Shown here piece after piece: positions 29,925-36,674 of a stretch of DNA of 64,000 nt. The translations under genes were made by a program, and so were the position numbers. The stretch is from Nevskia sp035651715 (lineage in GTDB: Bacteria; Pseudomonadota; Gammaproteobacteria; Nevskiales; Nevskiaceae), in assembly GCA_035651715.1 (NCBI GenBank), contig DASRFD010000038.1:62001-126000 (forward strand), given 5' to 3'. The notes under the pieces were generated by a model, which made no database searches, was not told where the DNA came from, and was given only the letters and a program-made list of their open reading frames with translations. Each line of letters opens with the position of its first letter. The first letter of the stretch is position 1.

Positions 29925-30199
29925 ACCGGCTGACCGTGATCCATTTCCTGCTCGGCGTGCTCAGCACGATGTTCGGCGTGGCGGCGCTGTTTTTCCTGAA
30001 GTTCTGGCGGCGCACGCGGGATCGGCTGTTCCTGGCCTTCGCCGCGGCGTTCTTCATCGAGGGCCTCACGCGCCTGCCGCTGCTGGTCGTCGACGCGCCC
30101 GGGGACACCGGCCCGTCGATCTATGTGGCGCGCCTGGTCGGCTATCTGCTGGTGCTGGCCGCGATCGTGCAGAAGAACCGCGGCAACGGCCGCTCCTGA
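29921..30199 (+). CDS. DUF5985-type small membrane protein, second copy
   Basis: 92 aa, again three helices: VIHFLLGVLSTMFGVAALFFLKFW, LFLAFAAAFFIEGLTRLPLLV and YVARLVGYLLVLAAIVQK. It shares helix order and the loop RRTRDRLFLAF with the first copy, whose loop is HGRARLLMWSG. The ATG at 29921 overlaps the preceding stop (ATGA). Function unknown. The pair with an upstream winged-helix protein looks like a conserved small membrane module. Confidence 0.72.
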   Translation: MNRLTVIHFLLGVLSTMFGVAALFFLKFWRRTRDRLFLAFAAAFFIEGLTRLPLLVVDAPGDTGPSIYVARLVGYLLVLAAIVQKNRGNGRS

Positions 30200-30204
30200 A
30201 GGTC

Positions 30205-31026
30205 CTAGAGCGCCGCGGACGGCGCGGCGGCGATGGCCCGGCGCGACAGCTCGACCAGCTCGGCCAGGTTGCCGACGATGAGATCGGGCGCGTGCGGGTG
30301 GCGCGGCGTCCGCGGAAAGATCTTGCGCAGCCAGGCCTCGTCCCAGCCGGCGCCGTTGTAGAACACGGCGGTGACGCCGGCCGCCTTGGCGGCGACGATG
30401 TCGGTGGTGCTGTCGCCGACGTACCAGCAGTGCGCGTCGGGTGCGGCGCCGAGGTCGGACAGCGCCTTGAGCACCAGGTCGGGGTGCGGCTTGCGGCGCT
30501 CCACATCGTTGCCGCAGACCATGGTGTCGAACAGCTCGTGCCAGCCGGTGCCGTCGACGGTGTAGATCTCGTGCGCCATGAAGCGGCGGTTGCGGTTGGA
30601 GAGCACGCCCAGGCGCAGCCCCAGCGCCCTGAGCTCGGCCAGGCGCGCGCGGCCGTCCGCCTCCAGCGGCTTCACCGGGCCGAAGAAGCGCGCGTACTGG
30701 CGGTCGAACTCGCGGTGCGCGATCGACTTGGCCTCCTCGTCCGCGCCGAACAGCACTTCGAAGATGTCGGTGCGGGAGATCTTGCGCTCCGCCTTGATCC
30801 TCGGATGGAGGGAGCGGTGCTCGCGCGCATGGCGCACCAGCCGCGCATCCTCCGCGGTCTTCGACTGTCCCTCCGGCACCAGCCGCTCGATCAGCCCGAG
30901 CCGCACCAGCTGCGGAATCACCTCGTCCAGCGCGTAGTACATCGCGTCCATGGTGTCGACCAGGGTCGCGTGCCAGTCGAACAGGATGATCCGCGGGCCT
31001 GCGGGCAGCTTTTCTGGCAGGGACAT
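30205..31026 (-). CDS. HAD-superfamily hydrolase with atypical motif I
   Basis: 273 aa. Motif I reads FDWHATLVDT: the nucleophilic Asp is present, but the usual second Asp (general acid) is His. Motif II is LGVLSNRN, motif III has Lys in RRKPHPDL and motif IV is VGDSTTDIVAAKAAG. A helical cap of about 130 residues lies between motifs I and II (C1 type). In phosphonatases the same position is also not Asp, so a reaction other than ordinary phosphomonoester hydrolysis is possible. It is convergent with the DUF5985 pair and stands alone. Substrate unknown. Confidence 0.8.
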   Translation of the reverse strand: MSLPEKLPAGPRIILFDWHATLVDTMDAMYYALDEVIPQLVRLGLIERLVPEGQSKTAEDARLVRHAREHRSLHPRIKAERKISRTDIFEVLFGADEEAKSIAHREFDRQYARFFGPVKPLEADGRARLAELRALGLRLGVLSNRNRRFMAHEIYTVDGTGWHELFDTMVCGNDVERRKPHPDLVLKALSDLGAAPDAHCWYVGDSTTDIVAAKAAGVTAVFYNGAGWDEAWLRKIFPRTPRHPHAPDLIVGNLAELVELSRRAIAAAPSAAL

Positions 31027-31189
31027 CGCGGGCGCTCCGTGCCGGTCGGGCGACCATTATTGCTCCGCCTGCGCCCGGGCGCCCGGAGTGAACTTTCCGC
31101 AGGGCCGCGGAGACTGAAATGTTGCTTCCGACAACGGTTCGTCGCCGGGGCAGCCGCCGCGCTAGCGCACGGCGGCCGGCGCCGGCGCG
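31027..31189. other. Intergenic spacer between HAD and GST genes
   Basis: Both flanking genes are on the minus strand. GC-rich inverted repeats occur near 31160-31200 (GGCCGGCGCCGGCGC) beyond the GST stop, but there is no T tract. Nothing else was seen. Confidence 0.3.
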
Positions 31190-31822
31190 CTATGCCGGCG
31201 GGTGGTAAGGGAGAACCCGGCGCACCGCGGGACGCTGCGCCATCCGCTCGAAATGCTCGCGGATGCGCGGATAGGCGGCGGCGTCCAGGCCGATGCGCGC
31301 CAGCCAGCGCGTCATCAGGAACAGGTAGGGATCGGCGACGGTGAACTGCCCGCCCATCACCCAGGGGCCCTTGAAGCGGAACCGCTCGATCAGGCCGAAC
31401 TGCTGCGCATAGGCGGCAACGGCCTGGTGCGACAGGTGCGCGCGGCAATGCTCGTCGGCGGCCCAGCGGTAGGGGCGGAAGTGGTGGGCGAAGCTGACGT
31501 GGAGGGTCGAGGAGAGGAAAGCGTTGAACGAAGCCAGCTGCGCCGCCTCGAAAGGATCGGCGGGCACCAGCCCGGCCTCGGGCGCCAGTGCGGCGATGTA
31601 GCCGAGGATCGCCGGCACCTCGGTGAGGGGGCCGTGCGGCGTCTGCAGCACCGGCACGCGGCCGAGCGGGTTCAGGGCCATGAACTCCGGCGATTTCTGC
31701 TGCTCGCGCGCGAAGTCGACCTTCACCAGTTGGTGGCCGAGCCCGGCTTCTTCCAGGGCGAGGTGGGCGGCGAGCGCGCAGCTGTTCGGCGCGTAGTGGA
31801 GCCGCAGCAGCACGCCGCTCAC
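31190..31822 (-). CDS. Glutathione S-transferase family protein
   Basis: 210 aa from GTG 31822, which overlaps the upstream nitronate monooxygenase stop as GTGA. The N-terminal thioredoxin-like domain has LRLHYAPNSCALAAHLALEEAG, NPLGRVPVLQTPHGPLTEVPAILGYI (cis-Pro in GRVPVL, glutathione-binding Glu-Val-Pro-Ala region) and a helical C-terminal domain with FTVADPYLFLMTRW. The catalytic position after the first strand is Ser/Cys (NSCA), as in beta-class enzymes. Co-transcription with a nitronate monooxygenase suggests detoxification of nitro or electrophilic compounds. Confidence 0.87.
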   Translation of the reverse strand: MSGVLLRLHYAPNSCALAAHLALEEAGLGHQLVKVDFAREQQKSPEFMALNPLGRVPVLQTPHGPLTEVPAILGYIAALAPEAGLVPADPFEAAQLASFNAFLSSTLHVSFAHHFRPYRWAADEHCRAHLSHQAVAAYAQQFGLIERFRFKGPWVMGGQFTVADPYLFLMTRWLARIGLDAAAYPRIREHFERMAQRPAVRRVLPYHPPA

Positions 31823-32886
31823 GGCAGCAGCTCCCGCGCCCCGGCCCACAGCCTGGCGGCCAGCGCGGCCGCCGGCTCGGCGCGGGCCAGGGCGGCGGCC
31901 TGGCCCGCCCAGGCCTGCATGCGCTGGACGTCGCCGGCCTTGCCGGCCGCGGCGCGCATCGGCGCGGTCAGGCCGCGCTGCACCGGATAGGGGGCGGGCG
32001 CCGGCGCCTCCGGCGCGGTCGCCGCCAGCACGTAGCCGGTGGCGATGCTCCTGCCGGCACGGCCGCTGAAGACGCGGCTGACGACGGTGTCCTCCGGCAG
32101 GGTCCTGCCGATGGCCTCGGCCCAGGCCGGGTGGATGCCGGCCTCCGGGCAGCGCAGGAAGCCGGTGCCGATCTGCACCGCGCTGGCGCCGAGCGTGAGT
32201 GCCGCGGCGATGCCGCGCGCGTCGGCGATGCCGCCGGTCGCCACCACCGGCACCGCGACGGCGTCGACCACGGCCGGCAGCAGGGCGAACAGGCCGGCCA
32301 TGCGCCGCTCCGCCTGGCCGGCGTCGAAAGCGGCGCGGTGGCCGCCGGCTTCGGCGCCCTGCGCGACGATGACATCGGCGCCGGCGGCCTCGGCGGCCTT
32401 GGCTTCCGCGACGGTCGAGACAGCGGCGAACCAGGCGATGCCCCTGGACTTCATCCGCGCCACGAAGCCGGCCGGAAACAGGCCCATCACCGAGGACAGC
32501 ACCGGCGCGCCGCTTTGCAGCAGGGCTTCGCACTGCGCGGCGAAGTCCGGCGGCGCCTTGTCGCCCGCGTCCGGCGGTACTGGCGCGCCGAAGCGTTCCA
32601 GGAACCCGCGCAGCCGCGCCTCGTGGGCCGGATCGCGCGGCGGCGGCGGATCGGGAATCCACAGGTTCACCTGGAACGCGCCGCCGCCGGCGCCGCGCAC
32701 CGCCTCCGCCCAGCGCCCGATCTCCTCCGGCGTCATCAGCAAGGCGCCGCAGGCCCCCATGCCGCCGGCCCGGATCACCGCGGCCGACAGCGGCGGCGCG
32801 CAGGCCCCGGCCATCGGCGCCAGCAGCAGCGGCAGCCGGATGCCGAAACGGCGGGTGAAAGACGCGCTGCGCTGTTGCCAGTCCAT
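31819..32886 (-). CDS. Nitronate monooxygenase family protein (2-nitropropane dioxygenase-like)
   Basis: 355 aa TIM-barrel flavoprotein. PLLLAPMAGACAPPLSAAV is the N-terminal FMN-binding strand, VIVAQGAEAGGHRA contains the catalytic His of the family, VVATGGIADARGIAAALTLGA is the phosphate-binding loop and AVQIGTGFLRCPEA follows it. The enzyme would oxidise nitronates with oxygen. It forms an operon with the GST gene (GTGA overlap) and is divergent from a LysR-type regulator whose operator lies in the 96-bp gap, so induction by its substrate or a breakdown product is likely. Confidence 0.87.
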   Translation of the reverse strand: MDWQQRSASFTRRFGIRLPLLLAPMAGACAPPLSAAVIRAGGMGACGALLMTPEEIGRWAEAVRGAGGGAFQVNLWIPDPPPPRDPAHEARLRGFLERFGAPVPPDAGDKAPPDFAAQCEALLQSGAPVLSSVMGLFPAGFVARMKSRGIAWFAAVSTVAEAKAAEAAGADVIVAQGAEAGGHRAAFDAGQAERRMAGLFALLPAVVDAVAVPVVATGGIADARGIAAALTLGASAVQIGTGFLRCPEAGIHPAWAEAIGRTLPEDTVVSRVFSGRAGRSIATGYVLAATAPEAPAPAPYPVQRGLTAPMRAAAGKAGDVQRMQAWAGQAAALARAEPAAALAARLWAGARELLP

Positions 32887-32953
32887 GGGCCACCTCCACG
32901 GCGATTGTGGCCGGGGTGCGCTGCCGTTTCAAACGATGTATTTTGAAGGCTGG

Positions 32954-32970
32954 TATCTGATCCACAGATA
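32954..32970. promoter_or_regulatory. LysR-type operator between divergent genes
   Basis: TATCTG (32954-32959), five bases, CAGATA (32965-32970) is a perfect inverted repeat and contains the T-N11-A core expected of LysR-family sites. It lies 12 bp before the LysR start and 68 bp upstream of the nitronate monooxygenase start. Confidence 0.68.
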
Positions 32971-32982
32971 GGTGGGCGGCCC

Positions 32983-33894
32983 ATGGACAGCCACGACCTG
33001 CGGGTATTCGAAGCGGTGGCGCGCTGCGGCGCCATGAACAAGGCGGCGGAGTCCCTGCATACGGTCCAGTCCAACGTCACCGCGCGCATCCGCGCGCTGG
33101 AGGCCGAGCTGGGCACGGAGCTGTTCCGCCGCCACAGCCGCGGCGTGGAGCTGACCCAGGCTGGCGAGCGCCTGCTGCCCTACGCGCTGAAGGCGGCGCG
33201 GCTGCTGGTGGAGGCGGCGCGGGCGGTGCGGGACGACGGCAGCCCCAAGGGGCGGCTGGCGCTGGGTTCGCTGGAAACCACCGCGGCGCTGCGGCTGTCG
33301 CCGATCCTGTCCCGCTTCGCGGCGAAGCACCCGCAGGTGGACATCAGCCTGACGGCGGCGTCGAACCCCGAGCTGGTCCGGCGCGTGGCCGGGCATGAGC
33401 TCGACGGCGCCTTCGTCTGCGGCCCGATCCAGCACGGCGAGCTGGTGGCGGAGGTGGTGTTCCGCGAGGAGCTGGTGATCGCCTCCGCCGCCGGTGGCCG
33501 GCTGGCGCCGGGCTGCAAGATCCTGGTCAAGGGCAAGGGCTGCGCCTACCGCGACCGGCTGGAAGCCCTGCTGGCCGACCGCGGCGTGCACGACGCGGTG
33601 CGGCTCGAGTTCGGCACCCTCGATGCGATCATCGGCTGCCTGGAAGGCGGCCTGGGCATCACCCTGCTGCCCAGGGCCCTGCTGCTGCCGGCCGCCAGGA
33701 GCGGCCGCATCCGGCTCAGCGCGGTGCCGCCGGAGATCGGCAGGGTCGAGACGCTGTTCATCCGGCGCCGGGATGCCGGCGACTTCAGCGCCATGCGCGC
33801 CCTGCTCGCGGAGCTGCGCGGCGCGGGCGCGCCGGCCGCGCCGCGGCGCCGGGCTCCGTCCGCTCGCGCCAGGGGCGGGCCCGGCGGCCGCTAG
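32983..33894 (+). CDS. LysR-family transcriptional regulator
   Basis: 303 aa. The N-terminal winged helix is standard (LRVFEAVARCGAMNKAAESLHTVQSNVTARIRALEAELG, then LFRRHSRGVELTQAG). The effector domain includes GRLALGSLETTAALRLSP and LDAIIGCLEGGLGITLLP. The C-terminal tail is Ala/Arg-rich and probably disordered. It is divergent from the nitronate monooxygenase/GST operon, with a T-N11-A palindrome just before its own start, so it likely represses itself and controls that operon. Its TAG stop is immediately followed by a 13-bp inverted-repeat hairpin element. Confidence 0.88.
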   Translation: MDSHDLRVFEAVARCGAMNKAAESLHTVQSNVTARIRALEAELGTELFRRHSRGVELTQAGERLLPYALKAARLLVEAARAVRDDGSPKGRLALGSLETTAALRLSPILSRFAAKHPQVDISLTAASNPELVRRVAGHELDGAFVCGPIQHGELVAEVVFREELVIASAAGGRLAPGCKILVKGKGCAYRDRLEALLADRGVHDAVRLEFGTLDAIIGCLEGGLGITLLPRALLLPAARSGRIRLSAVPPEIGRVETLFIRRRDAGDFSAMRALLAELRGAGAPAAPRRRAPSARARGGPGGR

Positions 33895-33943
33895 GGCCTG
33901 TCAACGCCATTTCGAGCGCGATCAAAAATAGCGTTGACAGGCC
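33895..33943. repeat. Hairpin element A (GGCCTGTCAACGC family)
   Basis: Perfect 13-bp arms GGCCTGTCAACGC (33895-33907) and GCGTTGACAGGCC (33931-33943) with ATTTCGA just inside the left arm. It begins on the base after the LysR TAG stop. A clearly related element at 51253-51304 has the same position relative to a TAG stop. It may act as a transcript-end structure or be a small mobile repeat. Confidence 0.75.
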
Positions 33944-34120
33944 CAGGCGATGGCGGAACCGTAGATCTGGCCGGTGGCGCCGGGCCGGCGCGACGCTCGC
34001 GGCCGCTGCGTCCCCGCCCAGGCCGGCGGCGACCGCGCCGGTGGACAGGGCGGTGATGCCCAGGCCCATGCCGCCGACCACCTCGCGCCGGGTGTAGGTG
34101 CGGTTGTCCTCGCCCTTCAT
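33944..34120 (-). pseudogene. Truncated Tat-signal ORF remnant
   Basis: From ATG 34120 the minus strand reads a twin-arginine signal (RTYTRREVVGGMGLGITALS followed by TGAVAAGL). After about residue 45 the frame becomes unlikely. A one-base shift near 33985 gives the more protein-like ATGQIYGSAIAW, which then runs into hairpin element A. This looks like the 5' end of an exported protein gene broken by a frameshift and cut off at the repeat. An FNR-like site lies upstream. Product unknown. Confidence 0.4.
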
Positions 34121-34195
34121 CTGGAATCCTCGCGCCACCTGGATTTTCGACTCGCCGCTGCGGCGATTGTTCGGCGCGCGGCAGGCCTTCGCGCG

Positions 34196-34209
34196 TTGAC
34201 GCGCATCAA
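34196..34209. promoter_or_regulatory. FNR/Anr-like box with one mismatch
   Basis: TTGACGCGCATCAA differs from TTGAT-N4-ATCAA at one base. Its centre is 82 bp upstream of the truncated Tat-signal ORF on the minus strand, the same distance as the perfect box is from the HDOD start. It is also 67 bp from the AraC gene stop, so the remnant is the only candidate target. Confidence 0.4.
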
Positions 34210-34276
34210 AAAGGTGAGCGCCGGTCCACCACCCCCTCGAGGCCTGCTGCAGCGTGATTTGAATCGCATCCACGCC

Positions 34277-35281
34277 TCAGCGCTGCGCGCGCCAGGCGCT
34301 CGGCGTCTGGCCGGTCCAGCGGCGGAAGGCGCGGGTGAAGCTGCCGGTGTCGGAGAAGCCGAGCAGGTAGGCGACTTCGCTGATCGAGTAGTGCGGGTCG
34401 CGGATGTAGCCCAGGGCGAGCGCGCAGCGGGTGTCGGAGAGCAGCTCTTCGTAGCTGGTGCCCTCGGCCGCCAGCTTGCGCTGCAGGCTGCGCAGCGACA
34501 GGTTGAGGCGCCTGGCCAGCAGCTCGGCGGAGGGCTCGCCCTGCGGCAGCTGCTCGGTCATCAGGGCCCGCACCTTGTTCTTGACGCTGCTGTCCTGGTC
34601 GGCGAGCTGGCGTTCGAGGATCGCCTCGTTGTGGCGGGCGAGGTCGGCGTCGGCGGTTTCCAGCGGCATGTCCATCGCCGCGCGCGGCAGGTGGATTTCG
34701 TTGGCCGGCGCCGCGAAGCGCAGCGGGCAGCGCAGCACCGCCGCGAAGGCGTCCGGTTTTTCGGGCTGCGCCCGGACCAGGCGGACCTCGAGCGGCGTGA
34801 AGTCGCGGCCGGCGAGGGAGCGGCAGAAGCGCACGAACAGCGAGATGAAGGCGTCGATCGCCTCGGGTGCGGGCAGCCGGTCGCCGGCGCCGGCCGGCTG
34901 GATCGAGAAGACATAGTGGTCGTCGGCCGGGCGGAATTCGATTTCGCTGACGTCGGTGACGATGCGGAAGTAGCGCACGGTGCGCTCGAACGCCTCGGTC
35001 AGCGTGCGGCTGGCGATGAGCGAGAAGCCGAGGGCGTGAAAGGTGGTGTGGGTGACCTGGCTGGCCACCGCCAGGCCCAGAGCCTCGTCGCCGCTGGCTT
35101 CCACCGCCAGGCGCCACAGCCGCGTGGTGCGTTCGACCGGATAGCGCGCGTGGGGATCGTCCAGCGCCGCCGGGTCGAGGCTGGCGGCGGCGAACAGGGC
35201 GGCGCTGTCGAGTCCGCGCTGGTCGAGCACGCGCTTCAGCACGCGGATCCAGCTGGAGAGCGTGGTGGCGGTGTGGGACAT
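34277..35281 (-). CDS. AraC-family regulator divergent from a desaturase
   Basis: 334 aa from ATG 35281 (CAGGACGCCAGG upstream); an in-frame start at 35338 would leave only 42 bp for the divergent promoters. The N-terminal arabinose-binding-like domain (PF12625 type) includes YPVERTTRLWRLAVEASGDEA. The C-terminal double HTH is clear (LLARRLNLSLRSLQRKLAAEG, ISEVAYLLGFSDTGSFTRAFRRWTGQTPSAWR). Regulators of this group often sit next to and activate membrane fatty-acid or alkane oxidation genes; a desaturase starts 99 bp away in the opposite direction. Confidence 0.85.
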   Translation of the reverse strand: MSHTATTLSSWIRVLKRVLDQRGLDSAALFAAASLDPAALDDPHARYPVERTTRLWRLAVEASGDEALGLAVASQVTHTTFHALGFSLIASRTLTEAFERTVRYFRIVTDVSEIEFRPADDHYVFSIQPAGAGDRLPAPEAIDAFISLFVRFCRSLAGRDFTPLEVRLVRAQPEKPDAFAAVLRCPLRFAAPANEIHLPRAAMDMPLETADADLARHNEAILERQLADQDSSVKNKVRALMTEQLPQGEPSAELLARRLNLSLRSLQRKLAAEGTSYEELLSDTRCALALGYIRDPHYSISEVAYLLGFSDTGSFTRAFRRWTGQTPSAWRAQR

Positions 35282-35380
35282 CCTGGCGTCCTGGGCGAAA
35301 AGATTGGCGTCTGGCGCCATGCGCGGCGCGGCGCCCACCCCCTAGAGTTGCGGCACCTGCCTTGCAACCGGGAGTTTGTC

Positions 35381-36424
35381 GTGGCCCCTTACGATAGCGC
35401 AATCGAACTCAGCAGCCTCAGCGACGCCCAGAAGGAGGCGCGGGTGAAGGAGGCGGTGCAGCGGGCCGGCGCGGCCCTGCGCGCCCGGCATCCCTGGCTG
35501 CTGCATCAGGATGCGATCGGCGCGGCCATCATGGCCTTCGCCGTGGCCGGCATGATCGCCTCGGGCTGGCTCTACGTCGCCGGCGCCATCCCGTTCTGGG
35601 CCTGCATTCCGCTCAGCGCGTTCTTCGCCTCGCTGACCCACGAGCTGGAGCACGACCTGATCCACAAGATGTACTTCCGCAACCGGCCCTTCGCCCACCA
35701 CCTGATGCTGGCGCTCGCCTGGCTGGCGCGGCCGAGCACGATCAATCCGTGGATCCGCCGCCACCTGCACATGGAGCACCACAAGCACTCCGGCACCGCG
35801 CGCGACCGCGAGGAGCGCGGCATCACCAACGGCGAGCGCTGGGGCCTGCGCCGCCTGCTGATGGTGGGCGACAACATCATGGCGGCGCTGCTGCGCCTGC
35901 ACCGCCTGCCGGGGTGGAAGGCGCGCGGCAAGGGCCTGGCGCTGCTGCTCGCGGTGTACGCGCCGCTGGGCCTGCTCAACTGGGGCGCCTGGTATGCCTT
36001 CCTGGCCTACCACGCCGTCAACGGCGCCGCCGGCCTGCTCGGCCACCCGCTGCCCTGGCCGGCCGCCACGCAGCAGGCGATGGCGCTGGTGGACACGGCG
36101 GTGGTGGTGCTGGTCGCGCCGAACGTGCTGCGCACCTTCTGCCTGCACTTCATCAGCTCCAACATGCATTACTACGGCGACGTCGAGGACGGCAACGTCA
36201 TCCAGCAGTGCCAGGTGATGAACGCCTGGTGGCTGGCGCCGTTACAGCTGTTCTGCTTCAACTTCGGCTCCACCCACGGCATCCACCACTTCTATGTGAA
36301 GGAGCCGTTCTACGTGCGCCAGTGGACCGCCGGCGCCGGCCATGCGGCGATGCGCGAGGTCGGCGTGCGCTTCAACGATTTCGGCACTTTCCGCCGGGCG
36401 AACCGGCGCGGGGCGGCGGCGTAA
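35381..36424 (+). CDS. Membrane fatty-acid desaturase family protein
   Basis: 347 aa from GTG 35381 with GGGAG eight bases upstream. It has the di-iron His boxes of membrane desaturases/hydroxylases: HELEHD (first), HLHMEHHKH (second) and HGIHHF (third). Paired hydrophobic segments lie between them (IMAFAVAGMIASGWLYVAGAI, LALLLAVYAPLGLLNWGAWY). It would insert double bonds, or hydroxylate, acyl chains using oxygen. Control by the divergent AraC protein is likely. It is shorter than front-end desaturases and lacks a cytochrome b5 domain, so electrons come from a separate ferredoxin or reductase. Confidence 0.87.
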   Translation: MAPYDSAIELSSLSDAQKEARVKEAVQRAGAALRARHPWLLHQDAIGAAIMAFAVAGMIASGWLYVAGAIPFWACIPLSAFFASLTHELEHDLIHKMYFRNRPFAHHLMLALAWLARPSTINPWIRRHLHMEHHKHSGTARDREERGITNGERWGLRRLLMVGDNIMAALLRLHRLPGWKARGKGLALLLAVYAPLGLLNWGAWYAFLAYHAVNGAAGLLGHPLPWPAATQQAMALVDTAVVVLVAPNVLRTFCLHFISSNMHYYGDVEDGNVIQQCQVMNAWWLAPLQLFCFNFGSTHGIHHFYVKEPFYVRQWTAGAGHAAMREVGVRFNDFGTFRRANRRGAAA

Positions 36425-36674
36425 GGCCGGGCGCGTGGCGGGCCGGGGCTGCGCAGCGCGCCGGCGCCGGGCCGTGGAACGCCGGCCAAAAGCCGCGGCC
36501 GGCGCCTCGCCGCGTCGCGCAGGCCTGCGGAAAAACGGCGTGAAAGCAGCGGCTTAGCCGGCGTTACCAAATCATTACCGCGCCGTGGCGACTTTGCTGT
36601 CCGAATTGTTCTAAAACGCCGGACATCAGGGCTTCCACAGCGGAAGCCCCATATCGATCAATGGGGTGGGGGAC
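36425..36674 (+). promoter_or_regulatory. Leader with two overlapping hairpins before the PKD protein gene
   Basis: GGGCTTCC/GGAAGCCC (36629-36649) form an 8-bp stem. CCCCAT/ATGGGG (36647-36666) form a second, sharing the CCC of the first stem's right arm. The second ends just before the GGGGG ribosome-binding site of the ATG at 36675. The two structures compete, so a leader switch is conceivable; no known riboswitch class is recognised. Confidence 0.4.
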
